Shown: positions 1 to 7,576 of the stretch, piece by piece | Layout of the letters: every line of letters begins with the position of its first letter | Numbering within the stretch: the stretch's first letter is position 1 | Origin: Pedobacter sp. R20-19 | Lineage (GTDB): Bacteria > Bacteroidota > Bacteroidia > Sphingobacteriales > Sphingobacteriaceae | DNA length: 64,000 nt | Direction: 5' to 3' | NCBI RefSeq assembly: GCF_000708265.2 | Contig: NZ_JCKI01000002.1 | Span: forward strand, 744,001-808,000 | Notes under the pieces: generated by a model | The model's database searches: none | What the model was told of the DNA's origin: nothing | The model's input: the letters and a program-made list of their open reading frames with translations, nothing else | Made by a program: the position numbers and the translations under genes

Positions 1-510
1 ACTTTTAAGCTGAATGATAAAGTTACCGTATTGCCATCTGGAGCAAGTTCAACAATTGAAAAAATTGAGTTTTTTGATCAGTTACCAGACGCCGCACATG
101 CAGGACAGTCAGTTACAATTCATTTAAAAGACGATGTAGATATCAGTCGTGGAGATACCATCGTAAACGCATCGGCTTTGCCACAGGAATCTAAATTGAT
201 AGAGGCCGATTTATGTTGGATGGATGGTCGTGCATTAGATACTTCTATCATGTATTTAATTCAACATAACAGCAAGGTAACGAAATGTAAAATCAGTGAG
301 ATTTTGCACAAAGTGGATATTAATACTTTAGAAAAACACCCCGCAGATGAATTTAAACTGAATGATATCGGAAGGGTGATCTTAAAAACTGCTGATGCTT
401 TAGCTTTTGATTTATATGATGAGAATCGTGCCAATGGATCAGCAATTTTAGTTGATAGCCGTACAAACTTAACGGTTGGTGCCTTAATGTTTAGAGCAGC
501 AGTAGAATAG
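1..510 (+). CDS. cysN: Sulfate adenylyltransferase subunit 1, C-terminal part (5' end outside window)
   Basis: The open frame enters at base 1 and ends at a TAG. The visible 169 residues match the C-terminal beta-barrel part of CysN, the GTPase subunit of ATP sulfurylase, which with CysD makes adenosine 5'-phosphosulfate in assimilatory sulfate reduction. Recognisable pieces are the DISRGDTIV stretch, the DLCWMDGRALD stretch and the closing NLTVGALMFR. The GTP-binding domain lies upstream of the window. The nearby uroporphyrinogen methyltransferase (1525-2319) fits a sulfate/siroheme neighbourhood. The first in-frame start-like codon, TTG at 31, is internal and not a real start. Identification rests on sequence recognition of the family. 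Confidence 0.9.
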   Translation, partial: TFKLNDKVTVLPSGASSTIEKIEFFDQLPDAAHAGQSVTIHLKDDVDISRGDTIVNASALPQESKLIEADLCWMDGRALDTSIMYLIQHNSKVTKCKISEILHKVDINTLEKHPADEFKLNDIGRVILKTADALAFDLYDENRANGSAILVDSRTNLTVGALMFRAAVE

Positions 511-563
511 TTTTGTTGTGTTTATTAAATTAAAGTGCCATTATATATAAAGAAATACTTTAG

Positions 564-596
564 GCAGGGGATCAGTTTGATTGCCCTGCTTTTTTT
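564..596 (+). terminator. Intrinsic terminator after cysN
   Basis: A GCAGGG/CCCTGC stem (564-569 with 84-89 of the same hundred, i.e. 584-589) is followed directly by a run of seven T. It lies 54 bases past the cysN stop and before the lipoprotein gene, so it should end the sulfate operon transcript. Confidence 0.65.
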
Positions 597-682
597 ATTA
601 AAGTAATTTTTTTGCTTGTGGAAACGTTTAATATTTTTCATCTCATTAGTATATTTTCATCTGAAACTTTAAATTTATAATC

Positions 683-1147
683 ATGAAAAAAAATCTTCTA
701 TACATTGCCTTTGCTGCTGTTCCATTTATTTTTGCCTGTAACCAATCTGAAAAGAAAGCTGATTCAGCAAAAAAGGATTCTGTTATGAGTGAAACCTGTT
801 ATGCATCATCATTTGAAAAGGATAGCGCAGCCATGATTTTGAAAACAATGGCATCTGGGAAAATTACAGGTTCTCTATTAGTAAAATATGCTGATAAGCC
901 CCAAAATAAAGGTGAGATTAATGGTAAGTTTCATGGGGATACGCTTTTAGTTGATTATCGGTTCAATACTGGCAACGATACCACTAGAGCATATACTAAC
1001 CCACTGGCATTTTTGAAAAAAGAAGGAAAACTGGTTATGGGCGTAGCGCAAATTGAAACCACACTTGGCAGGTCATATTTTGTTAAAGGCAAGCCTATTA
1101 ACTATGACGCAGGGAAATTTACTTTTATAGAGGTTCCTTGTAAATAA
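683..1147 (+). CDS. Small predicted lipoprotein, function unknown
   Basis: This gene encodes 154 aa starting MKKNLLYIAFAAVPFIFAC. It has a short basic N-terminus, a hydrophobic core and a lipobox-like FAC with cysteine at residue 19, so the mature protein should be lipid-anchored. A lysine/serine-rich linker (NQSEKKADSAKKDS) follows. The rest looks like a compact beta-rich domain with GKITGSLLVKYA and KGEINGKFHGDTLLVDY, resembling small secreted META/NlpE-like lipoproteins of Bacteroidota, but I do not recognise a specific family. It stands alone between the cysN terminator and a repeat cluster. No Shine-Dalgarno sequence is seen, as for most genes here. Confidence 0.75.
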   Translation: MKKNLLYIAFAAVPFIFACNQSEKKADSAKKDSVMSETCYASSFEKDSAAMILKTMASGKITGSLLVKYADKPQNKGEINGKFHGDTLLVDYRFNTGNDTTRAYTNPLAFLKKEGKLVMGVAQIETTLGRSYFVKGKPINYDAGKFTFIEVPCK

Positions 1148-1156
1148 TACGATGTT

Positions 1157-1398
1157 TAAGGATTAAAAATCCTTAGTAAGATTAGTCTGGATTACAAATC
1201 CAGACCAACGTAATTTTGTTAGTCCGGAAATCTTTTCCGGACTTCTATAACTGTGGATTTCTAATCCACCATGAAGATTCAATAGCTTAATTTTGAAAGT
1301 TTATGAATTTGAATTAACTCGCACCGAATATTAAGTTTGATTTAAGGATTAAACTCCTTAGTAAGATCAGTCATGATTATAAATCCTGACCAACGTAA
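1157..1398. repeat. REP-like cluster of short palindromes with two related 56-57 nt units
   Basis: The gene-free stretch 1148-1524 holds six short hairpins. Perfect ones are TAAGGATT-AAA-AATCCTTA (1157-1175), GTCTGGATT-ACA-AATCCAGAC (1185-1205), AGTCCGGAAA with TTTCCGGACT (1221-1243) and GTGGATT-TCT-AATCCAC (1253-1269). Unit 1 (1157-1213) and unit 2 (1343-1398) share the order hairpin, GTAAGAT, second hairpin, CAACGTAA; the arms in unit 2 have decayed. Paired short hairpins with conserved linkers are the architecture of REP/BIME elements. No transposase lies nearby. Confidence 0.7.
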
Positions 1399-1478
1399 AT
1401 AAAAAACAAATAACGCTTATACAAAATACTAAATAAAAAATATTTTAAAATAAATTACTACAATTTCTATAGACTTTG

Positions 1479-1486
1479 TATATTTG
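1479..1486 (+). promoter_or_regulatory. -7 promoter element TATATTTG upstream of the SUMT gene
   Basis: TATATTTG matches the Bacteroidota -7 consensus TAnnTTTG exactly and lies 38 bases before the ATG at 1525. No convincing -33 TTTG was found at the usual spacing, so this is a moderate call. Confidence 0.45.
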
Positions 1487-1524
1487 ACTAATTAATAAAT
1501 GATCACGAGCTAATCTTTTCTGTC

Positions 1525-2319
1525 ATGATTTTAAATAAAGTTGAAAAAGCGAACATTGAACCAAAAATTACACTATTAGGTGCTGGTCCTGGTGACCCGG
1601 ATTTATTCAGTTTAAAAGGTGTTAAAGCATTAAAAACAGCTGATGTTGTTTTGTACGATGCAAATGTAAACGAAGCTTTATTATGTCATGCACCTGATGA
1701 TATTCCAAAAGTTTATGTAGGTAAGCGCACTGATGATGAAGATTTTTCACAGGATGCTGTAAATAAGCTAATTATAGATTATGCGCTAAACTATGGTCAC
1801 GTGGTGCGGTTGAAAAGTGGTGATCCATTCTTTTTTGCTAAAGGTTATGAAGAAATCGACGTAGCTGAATCATATAGTATTCCAACTGAAATTATCCCTG
1901 GTATTTCGAGTGCTACTGGTGCACCAAGCTTGCAAAAAATCCCTATGATCTATAAAGATTTAAGTGAGAGTTTTTGGGCGGTAACCGGGACCAATTCAAA
2001 GGGAGATATTTCTGAAGACTTATATATTGCGGCAAAAACTAAAGCCACTATCGTAGTTTTAAATGGGATTGAGAAAGTGAAAGAAATAGCCGCAATCTTT
2101 CAAAGTGAGCACAAAGGTTTACTGCCAGTAGCAGTGATTCAGAATGGTTCTTCCAAGGATGAAAAAATTGCTGTCGGAATTGTAGATACTATTGCAGAAG
2201 TGGTAGATGATAAAAAAATTAAAGCACCTGCACTTTTAGTATTTGGTGATGTAGTCTCTTTACATCCGCAATTTCAACCCATTAGAGATTTTTACGAAAT
2301 CATTGCTGAAGAATATTAG
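1525..2319 (+). CDS. cobA: Uroporphyrinogen-III C-methyltransferase (SUMT, siroheme pathway)
   Basis: This gene encodes 264 aa of the tetrapyrrole methylase family. It should transfer two methyl groups from S-adenosylmethionine to uroporphyrinogen III to give precorrin-2, the precursor of siroheme for sulfite reductase. Near residue 20 is the glycine-rich LGAGPGDPDLFS motif. Near residue 90 is RLKSGDPFFFAKG, which departs from the usual RLKGGDP.(V/I)FGRG. Near residue 120 is IPGISSATGAPSLQKIP. The later region carries FWAVTGT where many homologues have a TGH, so the protein is a divergent member. The nearby cysN supports a sulfur-assimilation role. A tetrapyrrole methylase of another specificity is possible but less likely. 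Confidence 0.8.
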   Translation: MILNKVEKANIEPKITLLGAGPGDPDLFSLKGVKALKTADVVLYDANVNEALLCHAPDDIPKVYVGKRTDDEDFSQDAVNKLIIDYALNYGHVVRLKSGDPFFFAKGYEEIDVAESYSIPTEIIPGISSATGAPSLQKIPMIYKDLSESFWAVTGTNSKGDISEDLYIAAKTKATIVVLNGIEKVKEIAAIFQSEHKGLLPVAVIQNGSSKDEKIAVGIVDTIAEVVDDKKIKAPALLVFGDVVSLHPQFQPIRDFYEIIAEEY

Positions 2320-2352
2320 CATCAACTATAACCTATTATTTGTTTTGTTATG

Positions 2353-2384
2353 AACCGCATGCTAAAGCAATGCGGTTTTTTTTT
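2353..2384 (+). terminator. Intrinsic terminator after the SUMT gene
   Basis: AACCGCAT (2353-2360) pairs with ATGCGGTT (2370-2377) around a 9-nt loop and runs into nine or more T. It is a textbook terminator on the + strand. Confidence 0.85.
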
Positions 2385-2431
2385 ATTGTAAGATATTTTT
2401 AAATAAGTTTAATTCATTTAAAATTGGCTGT

Positions 2432-2468
2432 AAAAAACAAAACCAGTATTGGAATATCCGATACTGGT
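2432..2468 (-). terminator. Intrinsic terminator of the glgA-glgC operon
   Basis: ACCAGTAT and ATACTGGT arms (2442-2468) with an inner GGA/TCC pairing form a long stem. On the - strand it is followed by a T-rich tract (A-rich at 2432-2440 on +). It lies 26 bases beyond the glgC stop. Confidence 0.8.
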
Positions 2469-2493
2469 CTTATTATTATAACAAATTTTTATT

Positions 2494-3762
2494 TTAAATA
2501 ATGGTTCCGCTCGGCAATACTGCACCCTTTTTTACCACTACAATACCATCTTTAACGGCATATAATTCATGATCACCATCTTCTAAATGCGCACCGCCAT
2601 TTATTTTTACATCATTGCCAATACGGCAATTTTTATCAATGATTGCATTATTAATGTAACATCTGTCGCCAATACCAATAAGGGAATTTCCCATATCTGT
2701 TTCCATTTGAATTTCTTCCAGTGTTTGATACCTATCGCTACCCATTACATAAGCATTGGTTACAACAGTGTCTTTTCCTATGCGAGCTCTAATACCCAAT
2801 ACAGCATGTTCAATTCTACTGGCTTGTACAATGCAACCTTCTGCAATAATGGCTTTCTCTAACGTGGTACCAGAAATTTTAGAAGGTGGCAACATCCTCG
2901 CTCTGGTAAATATGGTATGGTTGCTATCAAACATATTAAACTTAGGAATTTCATCGGTTAAACCTAAATTCGCCTCAAAGAATGATGAAATATTACCAAT
3001 ATCAGTCCAGTAACCCTCATATTGATAACTTAATACTCTGCTTTCTGTAATTGCCCTAGGCAAAATCTCTTTACCAAAATCTTTCTCCTCTTCGTTTTCA
3101 TTCAGGATATTAATTAAATATTCCCTGTTGAAAACGTAAATTCCCATTGAGGCTAGGAAATTACGGCCTTCGGCCTGCATTTCTGCACCGGTATCTGAAA
3201 CCCACGCATCCAAACCCACTTTAGGTTTTTCAGTAAAGGAAGTAATCATGTTTTCCTCATCTGCTTTTAAGATACCAAAATCTGTAGCATCCTTAGCGGT
3301 TACGGGAATAGTTGCAATTGTAATTTCTGCATTTGCTTCGATATGTTTTTCAATCATATCCTTGAAGTCCATCTGGTATAATTGATCGCCGGAAAGTATC
3401 AGGATATAATCAAATTCATGAGAAACAATATGATGCATACATTGACGTACCGCATCTGCAGTTCCCTGAAACCATCCAGCATTCTGAACAGTTTGCTCCG
3501 CTGCAAGAATATCAACAAAAGCTGTACTAAAGTGACTAAAGTGATAAGTGTTTTTAATGTGTTTATTTAGCGACGCCGAATTAAACTGCGTAAGTACAAA
3601 CATGCGGTGAATTCCAGAATTCAGGCAGTTTGAAATAGGAATGTCTACCAAACGATATTTACCAGCAATTGGAACTGCAGGTTTAGAGCGTGTTTGTGTA
3701 AGTGGCGATAATCTAGAGCCCTGGCCACCGCCAAGGATAACGCCTAAAACTTTGTCAGTCAT
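2494..3762 (-). CDS. glgC: Glucose-1-phosphate adenylyltransferase (ADP-glucose pyrophosphorylase)
   Basis: This gene encodes 422 aa, normal length for GlgC. The enzyme makes ADP-glucose from ATP and glucose-1-phosphate, the committed step of glycogen synthesis. The N-terminal nucleotidyltransferase motif GGGQGSRLSPLTQTRSKPA (residues 11-29) is followed by the KYRLVDIPISNCLNSGI segment. Further motifs include ILSGDQLYQMD (about residue 123) and FTEKPK (about 176). A C-terminal left-handed beta-helix has hexapeptide-like repeats from about residue 295. It begins 2 bases after the glgA stop, so glgA-glgC form one transcription unit with terminator 2432-2468. Confidence 0.95.
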   Translation of the reverse strand: MTDKVLGVILGGGQGSRLSPLTQTRSKPAVPIAGKYRLVDIPISNCLNSGIHRMFVLTQFNSASLNKHIKNTYHFSHFSTAFVDILAAEQTVQNAGWFQGTADAVRQCMHHIVSHEFDYILILSGDQLYQMDFKDMIEKHIEANAEITIATIPVTAKDATDFGILKADEENMITSFTEKPKVGLDAWVSDTGAEMQAEGRNFLASMGIYVFNREYLINILNENEEEKDFGKEILPRAITESRVLSYQYEGYWTDIGNISSFFEANLGLTDEIPKFNMFDSNHTIFTRARMLPPSKISGTTLEKAIIAEGCIVQASRIEHAVLGIRARIGKDTVVTNAYVMGSDRYQTLEEIQMETDMGNSLIGIGDRCYINNAIIDKNCRIGNDVKINGGAHLEDGDHELYAVKDGIVVVKKGAVLPSGTII

Positions 3763-3764
3763 GT

Positions 3765-5183
3765 TTAAGCTTGTTTTAATATTTGGTATAATTCTATATA
3801 ATTGGTTGCTGCCTTATCCCATGAATGATCAATTTTCATCATGGTTTTTCGAACAGCCTTAAAAGCTTTTTTATCATTATACAATTCAACAGCACGATTA
3901 ATGGCATGGGTTACATCCCATACACTGGTTTGATCATGGCAAATTCCAAAACCGCCATCACCAATATCAATTACTGTATCTTTCAATCCACCAACCCTGC
4001 GTACAATAGGAACCGTTCCATATCGTAAGGCATAAAGTTGATTTAAACCGCAGGGTTCCACCCTTGATGGCATTAATAGAAAATCGGCACCTGCGTATAT
4101 TTCGTGTGAAACCTGTTCATTATAACCAATGTACGCGTTGTAATTTCTACTGTGGTAATCTTTAATTTGATTTAACCTTCCTTCTACCCAACTATCTCCA
4201 GAGCCTAAAACTAAGATGTTAATCTTATCACCATGTTGATGTAGAGCGGAATAAAAAACATCCGGAAGTAAATCTGCACCTTTTTCATCCACTAGTCTTC
4301 CAATAAAGGTGAAAAGTGGTTTTGAAGAATCCAGTTGAAAAACATCGCATAGCGCTTTTTTGTTTGCTGCTTTTCCACTTTCTACTGTTTTTAAATTGTA
4401 ACCTTTTCCAAGCATGGGGTCTGTTTCAGGATTCCAGACTTCACTGTCGATCCCATTTAATATACCAACAGATTTCCAGCGCTCCTGTCTTAATAAGCTT
4501 TCTAATCCACGAGCATTACCCATCATTTCTTCCAAATAACTTGGCGAAACTGTAGTTACCCGCCAGGCACATTTAATGGCAGCAGCTAATGGATTGATCG
4601 CATCTTCCCAACCGAGCAATCCGCCTTTCCATAAATCAAAAGCTGGTAAGTAATAAAGTTTGTTCCAACCAAACTGACCTTGATATTGTGCATTGTGAAT
4701 GGTTAAAACAGAGGGTACTTTACTTATGGATTGGTATTTAAGGCAATTTGCCACCATAAACGGAACTAATCCGGTATGGTGATCATGACAATGAATCACA
4801 TCAGGGCGATGTTCCCATTGTGCAATCCAATCCAATGTAGCAATCTGGAAAGCAACAAAACGTTCAGTATCATCTGCATAGCCATAAACATTTGGCCTAT
4901 CAGTTAGACCTTGGATATGAACCAGGTATAAGTCAAAGCCAAGTTTATTGGATTTTTCTTTTAAAATTCTATACTGAAAATGATTGTTACCATAATTAGA
5001 CCAGGCATCATAAGCTACTTCAAATTCACTTTCCCTGATAAATTTTGTGTCGTATGCGGGAACAACCACTTTGGCAATGTGGCCTATTTTATTCTGATAC
5101 TTAGGTAAAGCCCCTACTACATCAGCCAATCCGCCAACTTTAGCAGCAGGGTAACACTCGGCGCTTATATGTATAATTTCCAT
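3765..5183 (-). CDS. glgA: Glycogen synthase (ADP-glucose type, GT5)
   Basis: This gene encodes 472 aa from the ATG at 5183. The TTG one codon upstream (5186) is less likely because homologues start MEIIHISAE. The product elongates alpha-1,4-glucan from ADP-glucose. Diagnostic features are the N-terminal AKVGGLADVVGALPKY (the KxGGL ADP-glucose site), HCHDHHTGLVPF, the GIDSEVWNPETDP segment in the middle, and RVEPCGLNQLYALRYGT near residue 380. It is the first gene of the glgA-glgC unit. About 280 bases separate it from the divergent GH15 gene at 5464, so both may be controlled from that gap, where I found no clean TAnnTTTG box. Confidence 0.95.
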   Translation of the reverse strand: MEIIHISAECYPAAKVGGLADVVGALPKYQNKIGHIAKVVVPAYDTKFIRESEFEVAYDAWSNYGNNHFQYRILKEKSNKLGFDLYLVHIQGLTDRPNVYGYADDTERFVAFQIATLDWIAQWEHRPDVIHCHDHHTGLVPFMVANCLKYQSISKVPSVLTIHNAQYQGQFGWNKLYYLPAFDLWKGGLLGWEDAINPLAAAIKCAWRVTTVSPSYLEEMMGNARGLESLLRQERWKSVGILNGIDSEVWNPETDPMLGKGYNLKTVESGKAANKKALCDVFQLDSSKPLFTFIGRLVDEKGADLLPDVFYSALHQHGDKINILVLGSGDSWVEGRLNQIKDYHSRNYNAYIGYNEQVSHEIYAGADFLLMPSRVEPCGLNQLYALRYGTVPIVRRVGGLKDTVIDIGDGGFGICHDQTSVWDVTHAINRAVELYNDKKAFKAVRKTMMKIDHSWDKAATNYIELYQILKQA

Positions 5184-5463
5184 CAAATATTTGGTGTAGA
5201 TAACTGTGTTAAGTTAGTAATTGTTTTCCGATTTGGAAATATTAGAAAATTTATTTGAACGGAAATTTTACCAGGTAGAATCGACTTTTATTTAACTATT
5301 GTAAGCCAGTTATTTGAAGAAATTTTTTTAAAAACAGAAAGCTTTCATGTGTGAATATTATTTTAATCCAATTGCACGTTATGGTTATTAAAAATAGGTA
5401 TTTCACATTCCTGCCAACATTTTAAGCATAAGCTTGTTTGTTGATAAACACTTAAAATAGCTT

Positions 5464-7248
5464 ATGGCTGAACAGCATCTTTATCAAACCGGAATAATAG
5501 GAAATTGTGCATTTATGGCACATGTAAATAAAAACACTGATATATCTTGGCTGTGCTGGCCTCGTTTTGATAGCCCTTTCGTATTTGGAAGTTTATTAGA
5601 TAAAAACAAAGGCGGGGAATTTTCAATTTTGCCACAGGGGGAGTATAACTCTACACAGTATTATATCGAAAACACAAATGTATTAAGAACAGAAATTACT
5701 GCTGAAGATGGAAAATATCGCATCACAGATTTTGCACCACGCTTTCGCCTGCATGAAAGGTATTTTAAACCGCTCATGTTCATTAGAAAAATTGAGCCAT
5801 TGGAAGGAAATCCAAGGGTGACAATTAAGTGTCAGCCTGTTTGTGATTATGGTAAGGGAAGAATGAGGGCTAGTAGAGGAAGCAATCATATTGATTATTT
5901 GGGTTGTGATGAAAATATCAGGTTAAGTACAAATGTTTCCTTAACTTATATTATTGATGAAAAAGCTTTTGTGCTTAACGAGACCAAATATCTTGTTATG
6001 ACCTACGGCCAAAACCTGGAGGCGCCTATCGTAAGCACTGCAGAAAATTTTCTCAGAGAAACCATTGGCTATTGGAGATTGTGGATCAAACATTCTACCA
6101 TCGCAGGTTTTTATCAGCCATTGGTGATTCGTTCTGCACTGGTTTTGAAAATTCATCAGTATGAAGATACAGGAGCAATAATTGCCGCCAGTACAACCAG
6201 TTTACCTGAGTCTCCGGGTAGTACAAGGAACTGGGATTATCGTTATTGCTGGTTAAGGGATTCTCACTATGTGCTTACTTCTTTAAACCATATCGGTCAT
6301 TTTGAAGAAATGGAGAAGTATTTTAATTACCTATCTGATATTTCTCACAATGAAGATGAACGTTATCAGCCTTTATACGGCATAGCAGGTGAAAGAGAAA
6401 TTATCGAAACCACGTTAGACCACTTAGAAGGCTATAAAGGTGAAAAACCCATCAGGATTGGTAATCAGGCTTATGAACATATTCAGAATGATATTTACGG
6501 ACAGGTTCTAACTTCTATGTTGCCACTTTATACCGATCATCGTTTTGTATTTTCAGAGCGAAGTGATTCTATAAAATGGATTGAAAGTGTGCTTTCCAAA
6601 ATTGAAAGAACGATAGACGAAAAGGATGCCGGAATCTGGGAGTTCAGAAATATAGCTAATGTACATTGTTATAGTAATTTATTTCAGTGGGCTGGTGCGC
6701 AGGCAGCTTTGAAAATGGCGAAAACAATTGGAAATCAGGATTTTGAAGATAGGGCTCAGGTGTTGATCGATAAAGCTTCGGCTCATATAGAGGCTTGTTA
6801 CGATCCTGAACGTAAGGTTTATACCAATGCAGTGGGAAGCCCATATTTAGATGCGAGTACCTTACAGCTTATTATGATGAATTATCTTGATCCTGCTTCT
6901 GACCGGGCCAAAGATCATTTAATTGCCTTAGAAAAGGAGCTCAAAACAGAAGATGGTTTGTTCTACAGGTATTTGCATGCTGATGATTTTGGAAAGCCTA
7001 AAACTACTTTTCTAATTTGCGCTTTTTGGTATGTGGAAGCGCTGGCTTGTGTGGGCAGGGTTGATGAGGCTATTAAGGAATTTGAAAACATCATTAAGTA
7101 TTGTAATCATTTATTACTTTTCAGCGAGGATGTTGATGCCAAGACAGGAAGTCAATGGGGGAATTTTCCACAAGCTTACAGTCATGTTGGCTTAATGAAT
7201 GCCGCACATCGCATTGCAATTAAATTGGATAGACCAATATTTTTGTAA
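5464..7248 (+). CDS. GH15 family glycoside hydrolase (trehalase- or glucoamylase-like)
   Basis: This gene encodes 594 aa with an N-terminal DUF5911-like beta domain (GIIGNCAFMAHVNKNTDISWLCWPRFDSP, as separated pieces) and a C-terminal alpha/alpha-barrel. Barrel signatures are NWDYRYCWLRDSHYVL (about residue 255), GEREIIETTLDHLEGY, IRIGNQAYEHIQNDIYGQ and DAGIWEFR. There is no signal peptide, so it acts in the cytoplasm. This architecture includes bacterial trehalases and glucan glucohydrolases. Its position beside the fused trehalose synthesis gene and divergent to glgA-glgC argues for trehalose or intracellular alpha-glucan turnover. The exact substrate cannot be settled from sequence. A + strand terminator follows at 7255. 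Confidence 0.85.
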   Translation: MAEQHLYQTGIIGNCAFMAHVNKNTDISWLCWPRFDSPFVFGSLLDKNKGGEFSILPQGEYNSTQYYIENTNVLRTEITAEDGKYRITDFAPRFRLHERYFKPLMFIRKIEPLEGNPRVTIKCQPVCDYGKGRMRASRGSNHIDYLGCDENIRLSTNVSLTYIIDEKAFVLNETKYLVMTYGQNLEAPIVSTAENFLRETIGYWRLWIKHSTIAGFYQPLVIRSALVLKIHQYEDTGAIIAASTTSLPESPGSTRNWDYRYCWLRDSHYVLTSLNHIGHFEEMEKYFNYLSDISHNEDERYQPLYGIAGEREIIETTLDHLEGYKGEKPIRIGNQAYEHIQNDIYGQVLTSMLPLYTDHRFVFSERSDSIKWIESVLSKIERTIDEKDAGIWEFRNIANVHCYSNLFQWAGAQAALKMAKTIGNQDFEDRAQVLIDKASAHIEACYDPERKVYTNAVGSPYLDASTLQLIMMNYLDPASDRAKDHLIALEKELKTEDGLFYRYLHADDFGKPKTTFLICAFWYVEALACVGRVDEAIKEFENIIKYCNHLLLFSEDVDAKTGSQWGNFPQAYSHVGLMNAAHRIAIKLDRPIFL

Positions 7249-7254
7249 AAAATT

Positions 7255-7300
7255 AATCCCAACCGTATTCATCATTGGATGAACCACGGTTGGGATTTTT
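7255..7300 (+). terminator. Intrinsic terminator after the GH15 gene
   Basis: AATCCCAACCGT (7255-7266) pairs with ACGGTTGGGATT (7286-7297), a perfect 12-bp stem that ends in T residues. Confidence 0.85.
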
Positions 7301-7374
7301 AAGTAGGTGCTGAACTAAATTTACTGCGTAACTTTCCGCTGCGCTACAGGTCAGCATAACGAATCGGATTAGTG

Positions 7375-7560
7375 CATTCCATTAAAAAATCGTCTTTGCA
7401 AAGATCGTCTTTGCGAAGCAGATCCTTTATCTGCTGAAGCAATCTCAATCGAAGAGACCTATAAAAATAGATTGCTTCCCCGAAAATTCGGGGCGGGCTG
7501 TCGTTTCTCCTCGCAATAACGAATTTGCTAGGGGATCGTCCTCCTGAACTTGCTTCAACA
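7375..7560. repeat. Composite intergenic repeat with nested palindromes
   Basis: The 328-base gap between the convergent GH15 and TPS/TPP genes holds a terminator and then this repeat. It includes GCAGAT-N5-ATCTGC (7418-7434), GAAGCAATCT (7436-7445) inverted as AGATTGCTTC (7469-7478), and the palindrome CCCCGAAAATTCGGGG (7478-7493). The GAAGCAATCT/AGATTGCTTC pair and the words CGTCTTTGC and CCTCGCAAT recur at 46014-46267 and near 39030, so this is a dispersed genomic repeat family. Confidence 0.65.
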
Positions 7561-7576
7561 CGAATCTTAATATAAA

